Assembly: GCA_034440575.1 (NCBI GenBank)
Contig: JAOTOL010001641.1
Location: 3,002,001 to 3,066,000 of the forward strand
Length of the DNA stretch: 64,000 bases
DNA from: Imbricaverruca yamaguchii
Taxonomy: Eukaryota > Arthropoda > Thecostraca > Neoverrucidae
Direction of reading: 5' to 3'
The notes beneath the pieces are model-generated. The model worked only from the letters and a program-made list of their open reading frames with translations. It did not search any database and was not told the DNA's origin. A program made the translations under genes and the position numbers. Of the stretch, positions 39,253 to 57,400 are shown piece after piece (position 1 is the first letter of the stretch; each line of letters begins with the position of its first letter).

Positions 39253-42006
39253 CAAGTCATGTATTTGGGTACTTCCACGTGGTGGCTGTTCTGCACCCAG
39301 ACATTGTTGCGTGAGCACATCCGGTAGAGAACATTGCATCAGAAACATTTCGAACATACAGCGCACAAAGACCTCTATAGTAAGACTAGCGACTCTGCGC
39401 TAAAGCACCTTTGAATGCAGAGCGACTCGGTGCTTGCCTGGTGACTGGTGGTAGCCTATTCCAAGCGACCGCGGCGCGGTATGAAAAACCTCGCTGGGTC
39501 TGCGTGAGTCGACATCTTGTGAGATGAAGCTCACCGACTGACCCAGCTCTGGTCTCCCTCTGCGATACTTGTGACCGCCAGGTAAACATTCTTCGTACAG
39601 CTTCCGGGCATTGCCTAATGCACATGGCTCTGTATACCTGGATCCAATCGTGCTCCCGAACCATCTCTGCAAGCGTTAGCCATCCTAATGACACGAGTGC
39701 AGGGGACACGTGCTCGTTGCGGCGCACTCCGGTGACTAGTCGCGCGGCAAAGTTGATGCACTTTTGCACGCGATGCAGACGGCACTGAGCGGCTCCACCC
39801 CAGAGAGATAGACAATAAAGTATGTGAGGAAAAACGTGGAGCTGGACTAAGAGCTTGAGGACATCCGTGGTGAAATGTTGGCGAAATTTGTATAGGGATG
39901 CTATGATGGCATTGCATTTGCGCACAACCATGGATATGTGAGAATCCCAACTAAGTTGCTGGTCGAGGAGAACACCTAAGACTTTAACGGTGGGACGTGG
40001 AGTTATCGTGGAATCTGAGAGAGTGATCTGGATGTTCACTGCCTTTTTTAATGACGCCTTGGTGCCAAAGAGGGTGAATTGAGTTTTGTCCTGGTTCATC
40101 CTTAGACTGTTGGACTGAAACCAATTTTGTAGACTAGATATGGATTCCTCGACGCGTGCCTTGAGGCTGGATAAGTCGGTGACGTTGGGTAGAGAATGAT
40201 CTAGGAGCTGGGTATCGTCGGCATAGGATATTAGGCGGCCATGAGGGAGGAAAGAGGACAGGTCGTTGATGAAGATGAGAAAGAGGATTGGCCCGATGAT
40301 AGAGCCTTGTGCCACGCCATGAGTCAGATGAAGGATGGAGGAGCCTCCGTTCACCGTCTGCTTCCGGTCGCTGAGGTAGCTGCGGAACCATTCAATCGAC
40401 TGCACGCCATACCATCCGAGCTTGGTCAGGAGGACACTATGATCGACGCTGTCGAAGGCTTTGCTGAGGTCTATCGTTGTTAGCGACGCGACGTGGCCCT
40501 TGTCTACAATCTGTTGCATCCATTCGACAGCATCAAGCATGGCGTCCTCCGTACAGTGGTTCGGTCGGTAGGCGTACTGTAAAGGCGAGAGTGCATGATT
40601 GTCATGCAGGTACGACACCAATTGCATGGAGACGACCTTTTCCGTGATTTTGGAGAGTACAAACAGAATTGAGATTGGTCTAAAATTGCTAAGATCAGAG
40701 CGATCGCCTGACTTAAAGATTGGTGTGACACGGGCGATTTTCCATGCAGTGGGGAAGGTCTGCGTGGTAATAGAACAGTTAATGAGATGGAGCAGATGTG
40801 GGCCGATGACAGCGAAACACTTTTTGATTGCGTGGAGAGGGACTCCGTCGACTCCGACTGCTCTGGATGAACTCATTCGCCCTATCGCATTTGAGAGCTC
40901 AGGTAGAGTGGCAGGGTGCAGCGTCAGCGCCGACGCGCACACTCTGGGCGGCCGGGGACCATGTTTGGGGCTACCGTCGCGCACCATCTCCGCCGCTATA
41001 CGTGCGCCAACCTCTGCGAAATGCAAGTTGAACTCGTCTGCACGGGCTAACACATCTTCAACACTGTCGGTGGGTTCCTCTGTCGGTCGGAATGCAAACT
41101 CTTTCAAACGGCGCCAAAACTCCCGTCGGTTAGTCAGCAGACCACCGCACAGGAACTCGCGCCGGGCTTGGATAAGTTTGCTTTTCAGGCAGTTTCGGCT
41201 CTGTTGATAAGTTTTTCGTGCTTCCGGTGTTCTGGATGTCTCCCACTCTCTTCTCGCTGCGTCGCGCTCCTCCATGGCTGACGTGAGCTCGGCATTATCT
41301 CGGAGCCACGGACAGTGCGGATGACGCCGTGTCACGGTGATGAGCGGGCAGTGCTCATCTATGGCCGCGTTCCAAACCATCATGAGGGCCGCCAGCTTCC
41401 TATCAACGTCGGTAGCCTCGTAGAGTGGCCCCCAATCAGTGGTCAATAGGCTCAGACAAAGAGCATTCCAGTCCACGCGTCTCCACGGCCTGGTGGTGAC
41501 GGGGGCGGAGCGCGTTGGGCGCTGTCTGCGGATCTGAGCGTTGATGATAATTGGCTGGTGATCTGCTATTGGATCCGGGAGTACAATTGCGGGTGTGGAG
41601 AGGTCTGTGATGTTCGTTATGATGAGGTCCAGTAGCGAGGGTGTAGGGAGGAGGTGAGTTGGCTGCATCACCAGCTGTTTGAGGCTCAGGTCGTTCCAGA
41701 CGTTTTTCAAGCTGCGGGCGTTGGAGTTGTCCGCATCCATATTGATATTTAGGTCCCCCAGTGCCACGACTGGCTTGTTTGTGGAGACCGCCGCCTGGAG
41801 CTGCTGCTCTATGAGCCCCAACCCTCTGGTGACGGATGCGCTGGGTGGCCGGTAGATGGCGCCGACGATCGCAGTTCGCCGGCCGGCTCCCGTCACTGAG
41901 AGCCAGAGCGACTCGACTGCGGAGTCGGCGCCGCCAATGTCCAGTCTCGTGACTCGGAAGTGTTCGCGGGTTAGTATGGCGACTCCTCCGCCTCGCAATG
42001 CGGCCC
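39253..42006 (-). mobile_element. Second non-LTR retrotransposon, 5'-truncated, flanked by 151-bp direct repeats
   Basis: A 2.75-kb minus-strand LINE inserted in block A. The 3' UTR is 39253-39385, and the 5' end is truncated inside the endonuclease at 42006. Flanks 39102-39252 and 42007-42157 are both 151 bp with about nine differences. It is more GC-rich than the Jockey element and of a different lineage. I cannot assign the clade with certainty (Jockey/CR1 group). Confidence 0.86.
39386..42006 (-). CDS. LINE ORF2: partial endonuclease and complete reverse transcriptase, open
   Basis: About 870 uninterrupted codons. The first few residues of the open frame belong to flanking block A, so element coding starts near WAALRGGG. 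Endonuclease C-terminal motifs are GAIYRPPSA, VALGDLNINMDAD, LLDLIITN and DHQPI. Reverse transcriptase motifs are ARVTPIFKSGDRSDLSNFRP, motif A TTIDLSKAFDSVDH, motif B HGVAQGSIIGPILF and motif C SYADDTQLL, followed by a C-terminal AAVAWNRLPP. All RT catalytic aspartates are present. Lacking its 5' part, this copy is not autonomous, but the frame is remarkably intact, which suggests a recent insertion. Confidence 0.88.
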
Positions 42007-42157
42007 AGCGTTTGGAGCTCACCTGACTTCAGTTAAAAAGAACGTTGGCGATCCGGTGCCGCGAATGTTCTGGAGTGGTGTGCGTTCTGTCTGTGTCCGT
42101 GTGGCATGCTGCCGGTGTCGGTGGTGCCAGTGTGTGTGTGCGGGGGCGTATGTGTGT
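42007..42157 (+). repeat. 151-bp duplicate of block A end
   Basis: AGCGTTTGGAGCTCACCTGA..GGCGTATGTGTGT, the right-hand flank of the second LINE, is a duplicate of 39102-39252. The minisatellite follows directly. Confidence 0.88.
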
Positions 42158-47599
<5,442 letters not shown>

Positions 47600-48140
47600 G
47601 TCTGCAATGGTGGCCATTGCAGACGATTCTATTCGTTACAGAAGATGCGACATGGTCGATAGTCATGTCGATAAGGTCGACAACCGAGCGATAGATGGCA
47701 CCGCAAAAATGTAGCCTCAGAGCGGGAGGGATAATTTCCAAAGAATAATTAAATGAAAATTTTGTGAAAATTGTTAAATGATGCGAGAGGATGCCCAGGA
47801 GGGAATTGCTCTTTTAGCAATTGATTTTGAGGATTATAAATCCGCTCATCATGGAGCAATTTGTTTGCGAATGCTCGCAGAGAGATTGTAACGAAAAGTC
47901 GAGATAACCGAAAAAGTTGCCGGATGCAGCGTGGGGATCTGACTCAGACCTCACCAGTCCAGGCGTTCAACGCCTGGTCTGCCGGTTGTTGCCCTCGTGG
48001 TAAAACCGGTCCCAGTCCTCTCTTCGCCTGCGGCGAGCGTCCAGCGTTTGGAGCTCACCTGACTTCAGTTAAAAAGAACGTTGGCCATCCGGTGCCGCGA
48101 ATGTTCTGGAGTGGTGTGCGTTCTGTCTGTGTCTGTGTGG
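47600..48140 (+). repeat. Block A copy 3, uninterrupted
   Basis: Hairpin at 47600-47624, then GATAAGGTCGACAACC, GAGGATGCCCAGGAGGG, the perfect hairpin CCAGGCGTTCAACGCCTGG at about 47959 and CTTCAGTTAAAAAGAACGTT. This copy gives the reference for the two that are split or inverted. Confidence 0.88.
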
Positions 48141-48346
48141 GGTGCCGCCTGTGTCGGTGGTGCCTGTGTGTGTGTGCGGTGGCGTATGTGTGTGTTTCTG
48201 TGGTGTCGGTGGTGCCTGTGTGTGTGTCGGTGTCGTCTGTGTGTGGTGTCGGTGGCGTCTGTGTGTGTGTGTGTGGTGCCTGTGGTGTCTGTGTGTGTGT
48301 GTGGTGGCTGTGGTGTCGGTGGCGTCTGTGTGTGTGTGGTGTCGGT

Positions 48347-48380
<34 letters not shown>

Positions 48381-48443
48381 GTCGGTGGTGTGTGCGTGTG
48401 GTGCCTGTGGTGTCGGTGGCCTGTGGGTGTGTGGTGCCTGTTG
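48141..48443. repeat. 24-bp minisatellite, right terminal segment
   Basis: Same GT-rich units. It ends where the MITE begins. Confidence 0.9.
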
Positions 48444-49088
48444 TGATAAAAATATGCAAATGTTCATATCTCTGTTATTTTCATATTAATGTTTAGGGTG
48501 CATGTTATAAATGTCTAAATTTGGAAATTATGTTAAACATTTTAATCAAAAGTTCCTTCTAAATTAGAAAATGTTTAAAACAGGTTCAATACTATCGATA
48601 TACATCAAACATCAATACATTTTCATCAATAATTTTCGTAATTTTTAACATCAGTAATTTTCGACCATCACAATTTTTTCCCTCATTTTTCCCTTCTTTT
48701 ATCATACCCACGTTAATTGTCTTCCCTTAAAATTTCCAAAAGTTTCACACTTTCTCAAAATCAAACAATGGTTCATGATTTCGTCAGATGCTCGTATCTC
48801 AAAGAGTTATGGTACGATTTCTTATATTCGTGGTCAGTGCATGATTCTACGTCTATTGCTTAGATTAATTAGTTGGGAATAACATGCCTTTAACATGCCT
48901 AAAAACTAAACTGCTTTGGGAGAAATGCTCTGGATTGGAAGGAGATGTAAAATTAGGAGGGATAAAAATTTAGAAGGAACTTTTGATTAAAATGTTTAAC
49001 ACAATTTTCAAAGGTAGACAATTATAAAATGCACCCTAAACATTAATATGAATATAACATAAATATGAACATTTTCCTATTTTTATCA
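48444..49088. mobile_element. 645-bp foldback MITE
   Basis: About 125 bp at the left (TGATAAAAATATGCAAATGT.., AATGTTTAGGGTGCAT, TTTAATCAAAAGTTCCTTCT) is the inverted repeat of the right end (AGAAGGAACTTTTGATTAAA.., ATGCACCCTAAACATT, CTATTTTTATCA). The interior is AT-rich and non-coding. It is a non-autonomous DNA element; no target duplication could be fixed. Confidence 0.85.
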
Positions 49089-51230
49089 ACCTAACCTAAA
49101 TGTTAAATGACACCTGTTAACAGAACCATTTTGAAAAAAAGCTAAGGGCTAAAGATGTTTTGTTTTTCTAATGTTTTTATCTATGTTGCATTTTTCATAT
49201 AAAAAAAACATCTTCGACAAAGTTGAAAACCTAGCCTAGCCTTGATAATACCATCAGATGCGCCAAAACCAGCTGCATCTTTTACTAAAGTATCTTTATC
49301 AAATAATATGCACAGATAAAGTATCACAAGCCTAACCGTGCGTCGGAGGATAGATTTGGCGCACTTGATTCTCGAGATTTTGCTGTTATCTGGGCGTGAG
49401 CGTATCTCGCCGAAATGTCGCTTTTTAACGAACTTCAGATCATCTGAAGTGTACTTTAGGCGTGCTTAAACTGGGTTAGGTTGATATTTTCAGATGGATT
49501 GATCTTTTCACTTCAAAGCGCACTCCTCCAATTTCGCGTCGGTTCAAAACCCTACTTTATGTCCATCTTACAAAACACCCCTGCAAGGATGTAATCGGTC
49601 CACCTGGTTCTTGCGAGATTTTGCGAGGATACATTTGACCGACTTGATTAACCTAACCTAACCTAGCTATATTCATGAAGGTCAAATTATTTCAAGCTGA
49701 TTAATTAACGTAGTCCTGTGACGTGTCACTTTTAGCTGGAGACACCTTCCGTGCGCCTATATTCCGCGTTTAGACGCCTTCCGTGCGCTTATTTTGAACT
49801 AGTCCACCAGCCGAGTGAGATGAGGATCATGAAATAGTGGCAATAGCCATTACAGCCACCAGTTATCTGCGATTGGTTGACTATTTTGTCATCACTACCA
49901 AACGTAGTTGGTTATGTTTTACCAGTTGGGTCACAATCGACAACCGGGACCGAGATGAGATTCAGAATATGGCAGGAAACTCACCTAAAAGCTGGCAGCA
50001 CAGACAGACACAGGACATCGAACATTGAACGACCTAATGGGACAATGGGCAAATGTGTATTTCCTGAGCACATTTAAAACTGAAGAACGGAATCTGTGGC
50101 AATCCCGATGCTTATTTCGATGAGTTCAGCAGCCAATTGTTTCCCGCTGGCATCGCCTCATTTCGTTTCGGTATTATCCCAACCGAGATTTGGATCCTAA
50201 ACCTAAATTGACAACTGACGTATTTTCACAGAATATGTCAAATGACAGCGAGAAGAGAATGATGCCCCCCCACCAAACACCAAACACCAAACACCAAACC
50301 AACCAACCAACCTCGAGAAGAAAACCTGAAATACTTGATATAAAAAATTCACAGCCAAGGACCATAATACAAGACTGTCTGTCACCATCTGTCCAACCAG
50401 CAAAATACTAGGTACTCTACAACTAGCACCGCCAGCCATAGGACCAGCACTCCAAGCTGGTATTATGGTTGGTGTTAATCGGTCACCAATACGCCAAGTC
50501 CAATCAGCAGCACCATAACACGCCGCACAACCAGCGCCACTATAACACTTAACACTAGATAATCTGCCGATCTACGCCCAAGAATCACGCCCATCTTTGC
50601 CGACCCCGTACAGTGTCCTAAAATTACTTCATCATTAACTGTGTGGGTGAAGAAAGAAGTTGCTTTGGAATAGTGAAAGATTGGAAGAATATAAAGGATC
50701 TCCACTTAAGGATTAAAAAAGCATAATACTGTCACATGCATTTTAATCTACATATTTCACCTCAGTCACATGCATTTTACATTATTTAGCTGTCATGTGT
50801 ATAATAACTGCCCACACATCATGTGGCAAAATGGTAAAAGCCTAAGACAAGGATGAAATAGCACAATTCCATTAACTGTGAATTTCCAGGCCACATTGTC
50901 AATTATTTTCCACTGACCCCGTAACAACACCAAGAAAATCAAATAATTATGCCATCCGTCGTGTTCTGTGAGTGTGTCTTATTTGTGACTAATATTTGTG
51001 CTTATTTGTGTTTTGATAATGGGCTACGTATGGTTGTAATGTCATTTGTGATTGTCCAATTGACAAAACTCTATGCCGTTTGAATTGATTTCAAGATGTA
51101 CGTTAGACACCGAACAATGGTAAAAAACAAAAGTTGTTCGAACGTTGATCCACATGCCTTTCCATGTTCCTTTTATCTTAAAAGCTCACCTCTGTAAGCT
51201 TTAGATACATCCGAACTGATGTAGGGGTCC
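49089..51230. other. No gene recognised
   Basis: A small piece like R1 (ATCAGATGCGCCAAAACCAG at about 49254) and (ACCAAAC)n/(AACC)n at 50271-50311 are the only repeats seen. Open frames are short and unassigned. Confidence 0.4.
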
Positions 51231-51239
51231 CGCAAGCTG

Positions 51240-52451
51240 GCATCATTGCCACTCCACTGAACAGGAGAAACTGCTTGGCATCCCCAATGTGTCAGCTGGC
51301 ACAGGAGTCGAAATGGCACGCGTCAGGTTTGAGTTGGTTCAGGAGCACCAGCTGGCTGAAAGGGTCTCCTTCGACACTACCGCTTCAAATATTGGCTGCT
51401 ATGTAGGTGCGTGAAGTTCGAGGAACTCTTGGAAGGGGAACTGCTTCACCTCATCTGCAGGCATCATGAGTACGAGGTCATTCTCTCCCGCGCCATGAAG
51501 TCTGCTATGGGCCCTTCCACCGGGCCAGACGATAAGCTATTCGATAAGTTCCCGAGACAGTGGAACTCACTGGACAAGACCGATGTCACCACCGCCAGTG
51601 ATACTCCATCAGTCAAAATCGAAGCCAGCGGAACGCTGCCGCGCTGAAAGCCCGAACGGTGCCGGTGATCACGGAGGCTCTGGTCCAGGCGCAGCCACGG
51701 AACGACTACAAGGAGCTGCTGCAGCTCGTGCTCCTGTTCCTGGCGGAGACGATGGTGGACGAGATCCCCCTGAAGAGACCAGGAGCGCACCATCATGCGA
51801 GGTGGATGGCTAAGGGCATATACGCGTTGAAGCTGTTCCTGCTGCAGCGGACGGCGATGTTCCAGATGACGTCAGACCAACTCCAAGGCATCACGTCCGT
51901 CAGCATCTTCGTGGCGCTGGTCTACATGGGCTCTTGCGTCGCGAGCGGATCTCGCACCACGTGTGGACCTAGAGTTCCTCAAGGACCCGGAGGCACTTGC
52001 ACGCGAGGGGAGCTGCGGCTGTGCGCAATCAGCTCTGGAAGCTATGATGCGCCATCTGTGGTATATATCCGAGACTCTGGTCGGGCTGGCACTCTTCGAC
52101 CAAGCTGTACCGCAGTGTGAGAAGGAGTGTATGGTAACCAACCTCGGAAAGCATGCGAAGAAAAAGGCACTGAAGCGACTCAAAAAGAAAAATGTGGGGC
52201 CATTCCAGGGAAAACGCCTGTGGGATTTCGTCACCTCACGGACAAAAGTGCTGCTGGAGGCTCCGAACCTGAGCACACCAGTCCAGTCGTGGGAAGAAAA
52301 CGACGCGTACAAGGTGGGCAAGCAGCGCGTGACACGGCTTGCGGTCGTCAACGACCACGCGGAACGAGCGGTCGCCTTGATCAAGGAGTTCAACAACGCC
52401 CTGACAACGACAGAAGAGGCAGTTCCTCCTGAAGGCAGTGCATGGAACTAG
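51240..52451 (+). pseudogene. Second, diverged member of the D-T-N-G / HARW transposase-like family
   Basis: Pieces in order: VSFDTTASNIGCYVGA, then after a one-base deletion near 51410 KFEELLEGELLHLICRHHEY and MGPSTGPDDKLFDKF; a frameshift near 51645, then NDYKELLQLVLLF, RPGAHHHARWMAKGIYALKL; a frameshift near 51955, then LEFLKDPEAL, RHLWYISETLVGLALFD and a final NDHAERAVALIKEFNN before the stop at 52449-52451. The DTTASN.G, CRHH, SGP-like and PG...HARW order matches the gene at 30.6-33.1 kb, although primary identity is low. The C-terminal NDxAERxVxLI motif also recalls hAT-like transposases. No TIRs were found. Confidence 0.7.
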
Positions 52452-53789
52452 AAAGCTGATCCAAAAGACAACAAAAAAGGAAATGCTGACCTGAGCGACA
52501 AGTGTGACACCTACATACATGTCGGTTAGTCGACGCATCGTCTGAAGGACCCAGTGTGTGAATCTTATTATTGCCGAGTGACCGCCGATCCCTGCCGCGC
52601 GATATGTACCCATTTATGAAATATGCCAACTTGCGGGACCCCTAGATCTTGAACAAACCGTCCAGTTATTTCGGTGTGGTGCTTTCTCGCATAAACGAAT
52701 GCGGCAATAAATGTGGATCGAATGAAATATGGATATTGGTATGGTGAGACACCCTAATGTACGTTGATGAAAACCAGATGGTGTTGGACACAATGTGAAA
52801 ATAGACCATACGATACGATACCATACGATACCATACGATACGATACTGGCGGATCTAGCTTTGGGTCTGGATCTAGGTTTGGGAGAGGATCTTTGGGATC
52901 TAGGTTTGGGAGAGGGTCTTTGGGATCTAGGTTTGGGAGAGGCCAACTTTCGGATTTTAGCGTCAGCCCCGCCCATCCCCCGCTAATAGCGTGCCTAGTA
53001 GGGATGTCGATCCCGGGCCGTTTTCCAAATCCCGGGATTTCTGGATTTTCCGGGGAAAAAAAATTCCGGGACTTCCCGGGATCCCTGGATTCATATATTC
53101 TCTCGAAGCAGAATTTCGGCTCATGACTTCCAGATGCGCCATGCAAACGCCTTTTATCCATTTGAAAATCGAGTGATCATGACACATTCACATTTAGTTA
53201 CGATAGGCGCGGAGTAACTCCCTGAAGCACCTGAAGTGCATCGCAAAAACCACACCTTCAGTGGGGTAACAATACTACATCAATAGACTGTACGTTCTAC
53301 GTCGTTTGTTGTTTGATAATTGCCTACCCAGCATCGGGTATTCCAAACAAGCGATCTCGATAATTTTTCTTCGTTTTCAGAAAAAGGGTATCCACAGGAT
53401 CAAATGATGTACACGTACTACTAGGTTGGTCCGGCTTGCACACTTTTTGCCAAAATCGAAAGCAGCTCCCCTCATTGTATGCATTTTGGGCCGCTGAACG
53501 CCATGAAAGCATCAGAAATGCAAATTTATCACATCTTTTGATGGCCCCGACAACTTGAAGACTTTGGCTGGGACCAAATTGTTTTACATTTCTGCATCAC
53601 ATAAGCGGACTGGTGGGAAAATCAGTTCGCTTGAGCATTACATCGTCGAGGAAATTCGTTTTCGATCATTTCGCACTGTTTACAAGATTCTTACCTCAGG
53701 TTTAGTCTTCTAAAGTTTGGAAAGTTCGAACGGTTCCCTGGGCTGCCAACAAATGGCAGACCAAGGACATGCTCTATTCATTATGCCAC
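52452..53789. other. No gene recognised; short minisatellites
   Basis: (CCATACGATA)n-like repeats lie at 52805-52848, and a ~27-bp unit (GGATCTAGGTTTGGGAGAGG..) is repeated about three times at 52853-52942. TAGGGATGTCGATCCCGGGC at 53001 is followed by several inverted CCCGGGA motifs and resembles a hAT-type end, but no partner end was seen. Confidence 0.45.
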
Positions 53790-54357
53790 TCCAAAAAAAA
53801 ACTGTTATATCCTTGATAATTGATTCAAGTACCTTGCAGACTAGGGATGTGAGGCTTACAGGTCTGTAGTTTTCAACTTTCCCCTCCGTCGACTTTCTTG
53901 AAAATGTTAACTACGTTTGCCCTCTTCCAGTCTTCTGGAATTTCACATTGTGAAACTAATCTATAGGGTATTATACTAAGTGGAATTGTCAGTTCATTTT
54001 TAGCTTCACGCAGTAGCCTAGCATACATTTCATCAGGTCCTACTGCCTTGTTTCCTTTCATTTTCCTAATATGATGATATGAGAACAACATCACTATCAA
54101 TCAAGTCAACATCATTTATCCTATCCCCTGTCATTGACCCATAATCTACGGTTGGCAAATTGGTTATATCTTCCACTGTAAACGATGATTTAACTGCTTC
54201 CTCAGCTCCTCAATCATCTCAACATCCTCACTTAATACAGTGCCATTCACCTCCAGCGGACCCACTGTGCTAGAAACTTTACTGAGCTTGTAAAAACTAA
54301 ATAACTTTTTGCCATCTCCATTACAGTTTCTAGCCAAGTCCAATTCTTTTGCTCGCT
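53790..54357 (-). mobile_element. CR1-like retrotransposon fragment (third copy)
   Basis: Minus-strand fragment colinear with 17370-17920 of the second copy: peptides KMKGNKAVGPDEMYARLLRE and PEDWKRANVVNIFKK, then upstream FLAQWVRW/LARNCNGD-type sequence. It is frameshifted and lacks the catalytic motifs. Confidence 0.8.
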
Positions 54358-54396
54358 TTTCCGCTCTGTTTTTTTTCTAGAAAAACAGAGCGGAAA
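54358..54396. other. Perfect 16-bp-arm hairpin at transposon junction
   Basis: TTTCCGCTCTGTTTTT (54358-54373) and AAAAACAGAGCGGAAA (54381-54396) with a 7-base loop. The left arm is CR1 sequence, so the right arm is an inverted copy of it at the exact border with the next element, a typical mark of template-switch repair. Confidence 0.8.
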
Positions 54397-54433
54397 CCGT
54401 TCTGGTTTTGGTTCAAAATACGTATTTGCATTC

Positions 54434-57400
54434 ATGCGCATTTACCGTTGTCACCTCTTTCAAACCGATGCGGAGCCTCTGCAGGCTGGAGGAGAACCGG
54501 ACCCTGTAGTGAGCGAAAATATGGATCGTGTCCCGTCCTCGTCTACCTCTGGCGGTCGTGCTGGTTGTTCGGAAGCTCATGTAGCTGTCCATCCAATCGC
54601 TGGCGACTCAGCACAAGACGTCCGTCCTGAACCTGGTGCCACAAGTGATACCAACGCCCTGTTATCAAAGGTGAAGGATGTCGACTCGCGCGTGAAACGG
54701 AACGGGTCAAAACTCGACCAGCTCATTAAGATTCTTTTAAGCATAAGCATGAAGGGACAAAATGAAGAGAATAGAGGTTCTGAAACCGCGAGAACGCTGC
54801 TGCGATCTTGCAGAAGCGTCGCCACTCTGGAATTGGCAACCGGCCACCATCTTATCGCTTCTCCAGAAGTTGGCCTGCTATACTGCTCTATCTGCGTACC
54901 TGTGTCCTGCTCTGCGACCGATACAAGCACGAGAGGGGTCTTCAAATATTACTTCGGTTTGGGGGACACCTTCAAGGAGGGGCAAGTGCTGCCAAAGCAG
55001 TTCCGACTACTGAGAGTCTCGGTCAAGAACCATTTCTGTGACCTGCATCACCAGAAGGCTATGGCTTCCAAGCAAACAGCAGAACAACTGGCGAAGGGCC
55101 GGTTTGCGACAAACAAGGATGCTGCGCGCCACGTTCTTCAGACAGGGTATTACGTGCTGAAGCGCTCTCTGTCGCGGGCATCGTTTGAGGACTTGGTCGT
55201 TCTGCAGCACCAAAACGGCACGCAAGTGGGCAACCTCAACCACTCCAGCATGTTTGTACCGACCATGCGCTTGCAGTTCTCCTTTACCATGAGCAGCATG
55301 CTACAGAAGTGTATCGCACGCCAGCCCTGTATCTCGATTTGCGCAGACAAGGTTACTGTGGCGAAGCGGACTATCGACATCACCGCCGTGGTGGCTGTGG
55401 TCACCGAAGCGCCGTCGGACAGCATGATACAGTCGTTTGTTATCGCTGCACCAGTGGTTCAAGATCACAGTGGCAATGGACTAGCAGAAGAACTGTGTTG
55501 ATCCCTGGCGAACGTGGGTGTAACCCACCCTGACAAGCTGGCAGCAGTGTGCATGGATGGCCAATACCATCACAACAAGGTGCCAGAAAAGTTGCTCCAT
55601 AAAATGGGTGCTAGCGATCTCCGATTCCAGACAACTCCGTCTGTGGTAGTGCTCTGGGACGGCACTCATTTGCTAAACTTGGCGGATGAAGACGCGCGGC
55701 GTTCCGACAGGTGCGAATGGGTGGGCCAGGCCATCTCGTCCATGATCAGAATCACCAAGCGCTACACCATCGGTAAGGGCTTGGAAACCCTGCTGAGCAC
55801 CGGAGAAGAGCGTGGCGAGACGGTACTGCGGCCCGAGCTCTTGTCTGGCACGCCATATGCCTCAAAAACTTTGCAAGTGTTCCTCCCCAATGCGGATACG
55901 ATGGTTGATGATCTGCAGCAGCGGATCAGAACAGGAGAGGCGGATGACAGCGAACAGCGAGATTTCCGACTGCTGCGAGATTAGTTCAGAATATGAATAT
56001 TCCTGGGAGATGTTGCACGAGTCTAGACACATGGACATTCACAATATCCAGACACTATTTTTTGCTAAATTATCATGTGGGAAATGACTGGTGATTATCA
56101 TATTGTTATTCTGCAGTTTCTGTTTGTCTTTTATACGGCCGGTTAAATACGGCAAATCGCAGCATGCTTGGGCGGATGGGGGAAGTTATTGCGGAAAAAC
56201 TGCGTTTGGGACAAGTAGCCTAAGATTGTCTTGAGGCAAGCAAAACCATAATGTCAACGTAGTTTTCAGCGAAGTTGAGTATCCTCTTCCGCAATGCTTC
56301 CGCTTCCACAAATCAAGGGCTGGTTTGAACACATTCCTAGCACGTGACTGAAATCTTTACTAAAATGATTTCTTTTTGGAAATCACGGCCTGTCTGATCC
56401 AATCTCGCCCAATGACCCTCAACGCCATTTCTATCAATTGTATACCAAAGTATCCGTCGACCAATTGCGAAGAGTATAGCCAAACGTGGTGTGTCTGCGC
56501 CTTAGCGTTCCAGAGTTATTCACGAAAAAGCTTTGTTCGGTTGTGGTGTCACATTGACCACCACCAGAACACGTGCTAATGGATATATTGCGCAGGTATA
56601 TGCTGTGGTTTAGCTTAGCATTACTTTTTACAGTTATAATGGCACAGGAGTATAACTAAAGTTAAATACAGCAATGCATATTATATTCCTTTTTATTGCG
56701 AAGTACAGCTTTGCGATGGAAGCATGTAATTCCCCAACTTGCACCCTGGCCATGTCTTGTTAGCGACGCTTCAGTCTATAACTGTCCCAACTACTCATCC
56801 CATACCGACATTCCTCACTGATTGTTCAGATCCGAAGTTCACCACTCAGCTGGCAGCCCTTTGTGACCTGTATGACGTGCTCGCCGAGGGTAGCAAGTCG
56901 CTTCTAAATCTTCAGCTCCTGCCTTTGGAACGACAACGCATGTTTGACAACATGGTGTGCAAGCTCGCTGAGATGCAGGACGCTTTGGAGAGCGAGGACA
57001 CAGAGCTAATGGCGGAGCGCTGGCCCATGCTGTCATTATTTCCGGCCACCGCCCACGACAAGGTCAGTTTAGTAATATATTTTGTTCTTGCTTCGCTTCC
57101 CCATATAAAGTCTGTGTAGATACACATGCATATAATATGCATATCTATGCACACACACACACACATACGCACACACACCCACACACACACATATATATAT
57201 ATATGTGTGTGTTTGTATATTTGCCGCCCCAATATCTCAGTTGGTTAGAGCACTGGCCTGCACTGGTCTCCCCTGTACTGGCAACACAGGTTTCGAGTCG
57301 CTTCGCGCGCTCGCATTTAGCCCCCGGCCGGGAGTGTCAGTTGGCAGCTGGCCCGATAATGCCGGGGACGAGCTACCGGGCGGGCGTGTCGGTGCATTGA

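Noticed and set aside
53001..53100. hAT-like end with CCCGGGA subterminal repeats
   Set aside because: No matching opposite end within the window; the CCCGGGA palindromes alone are not decisive.
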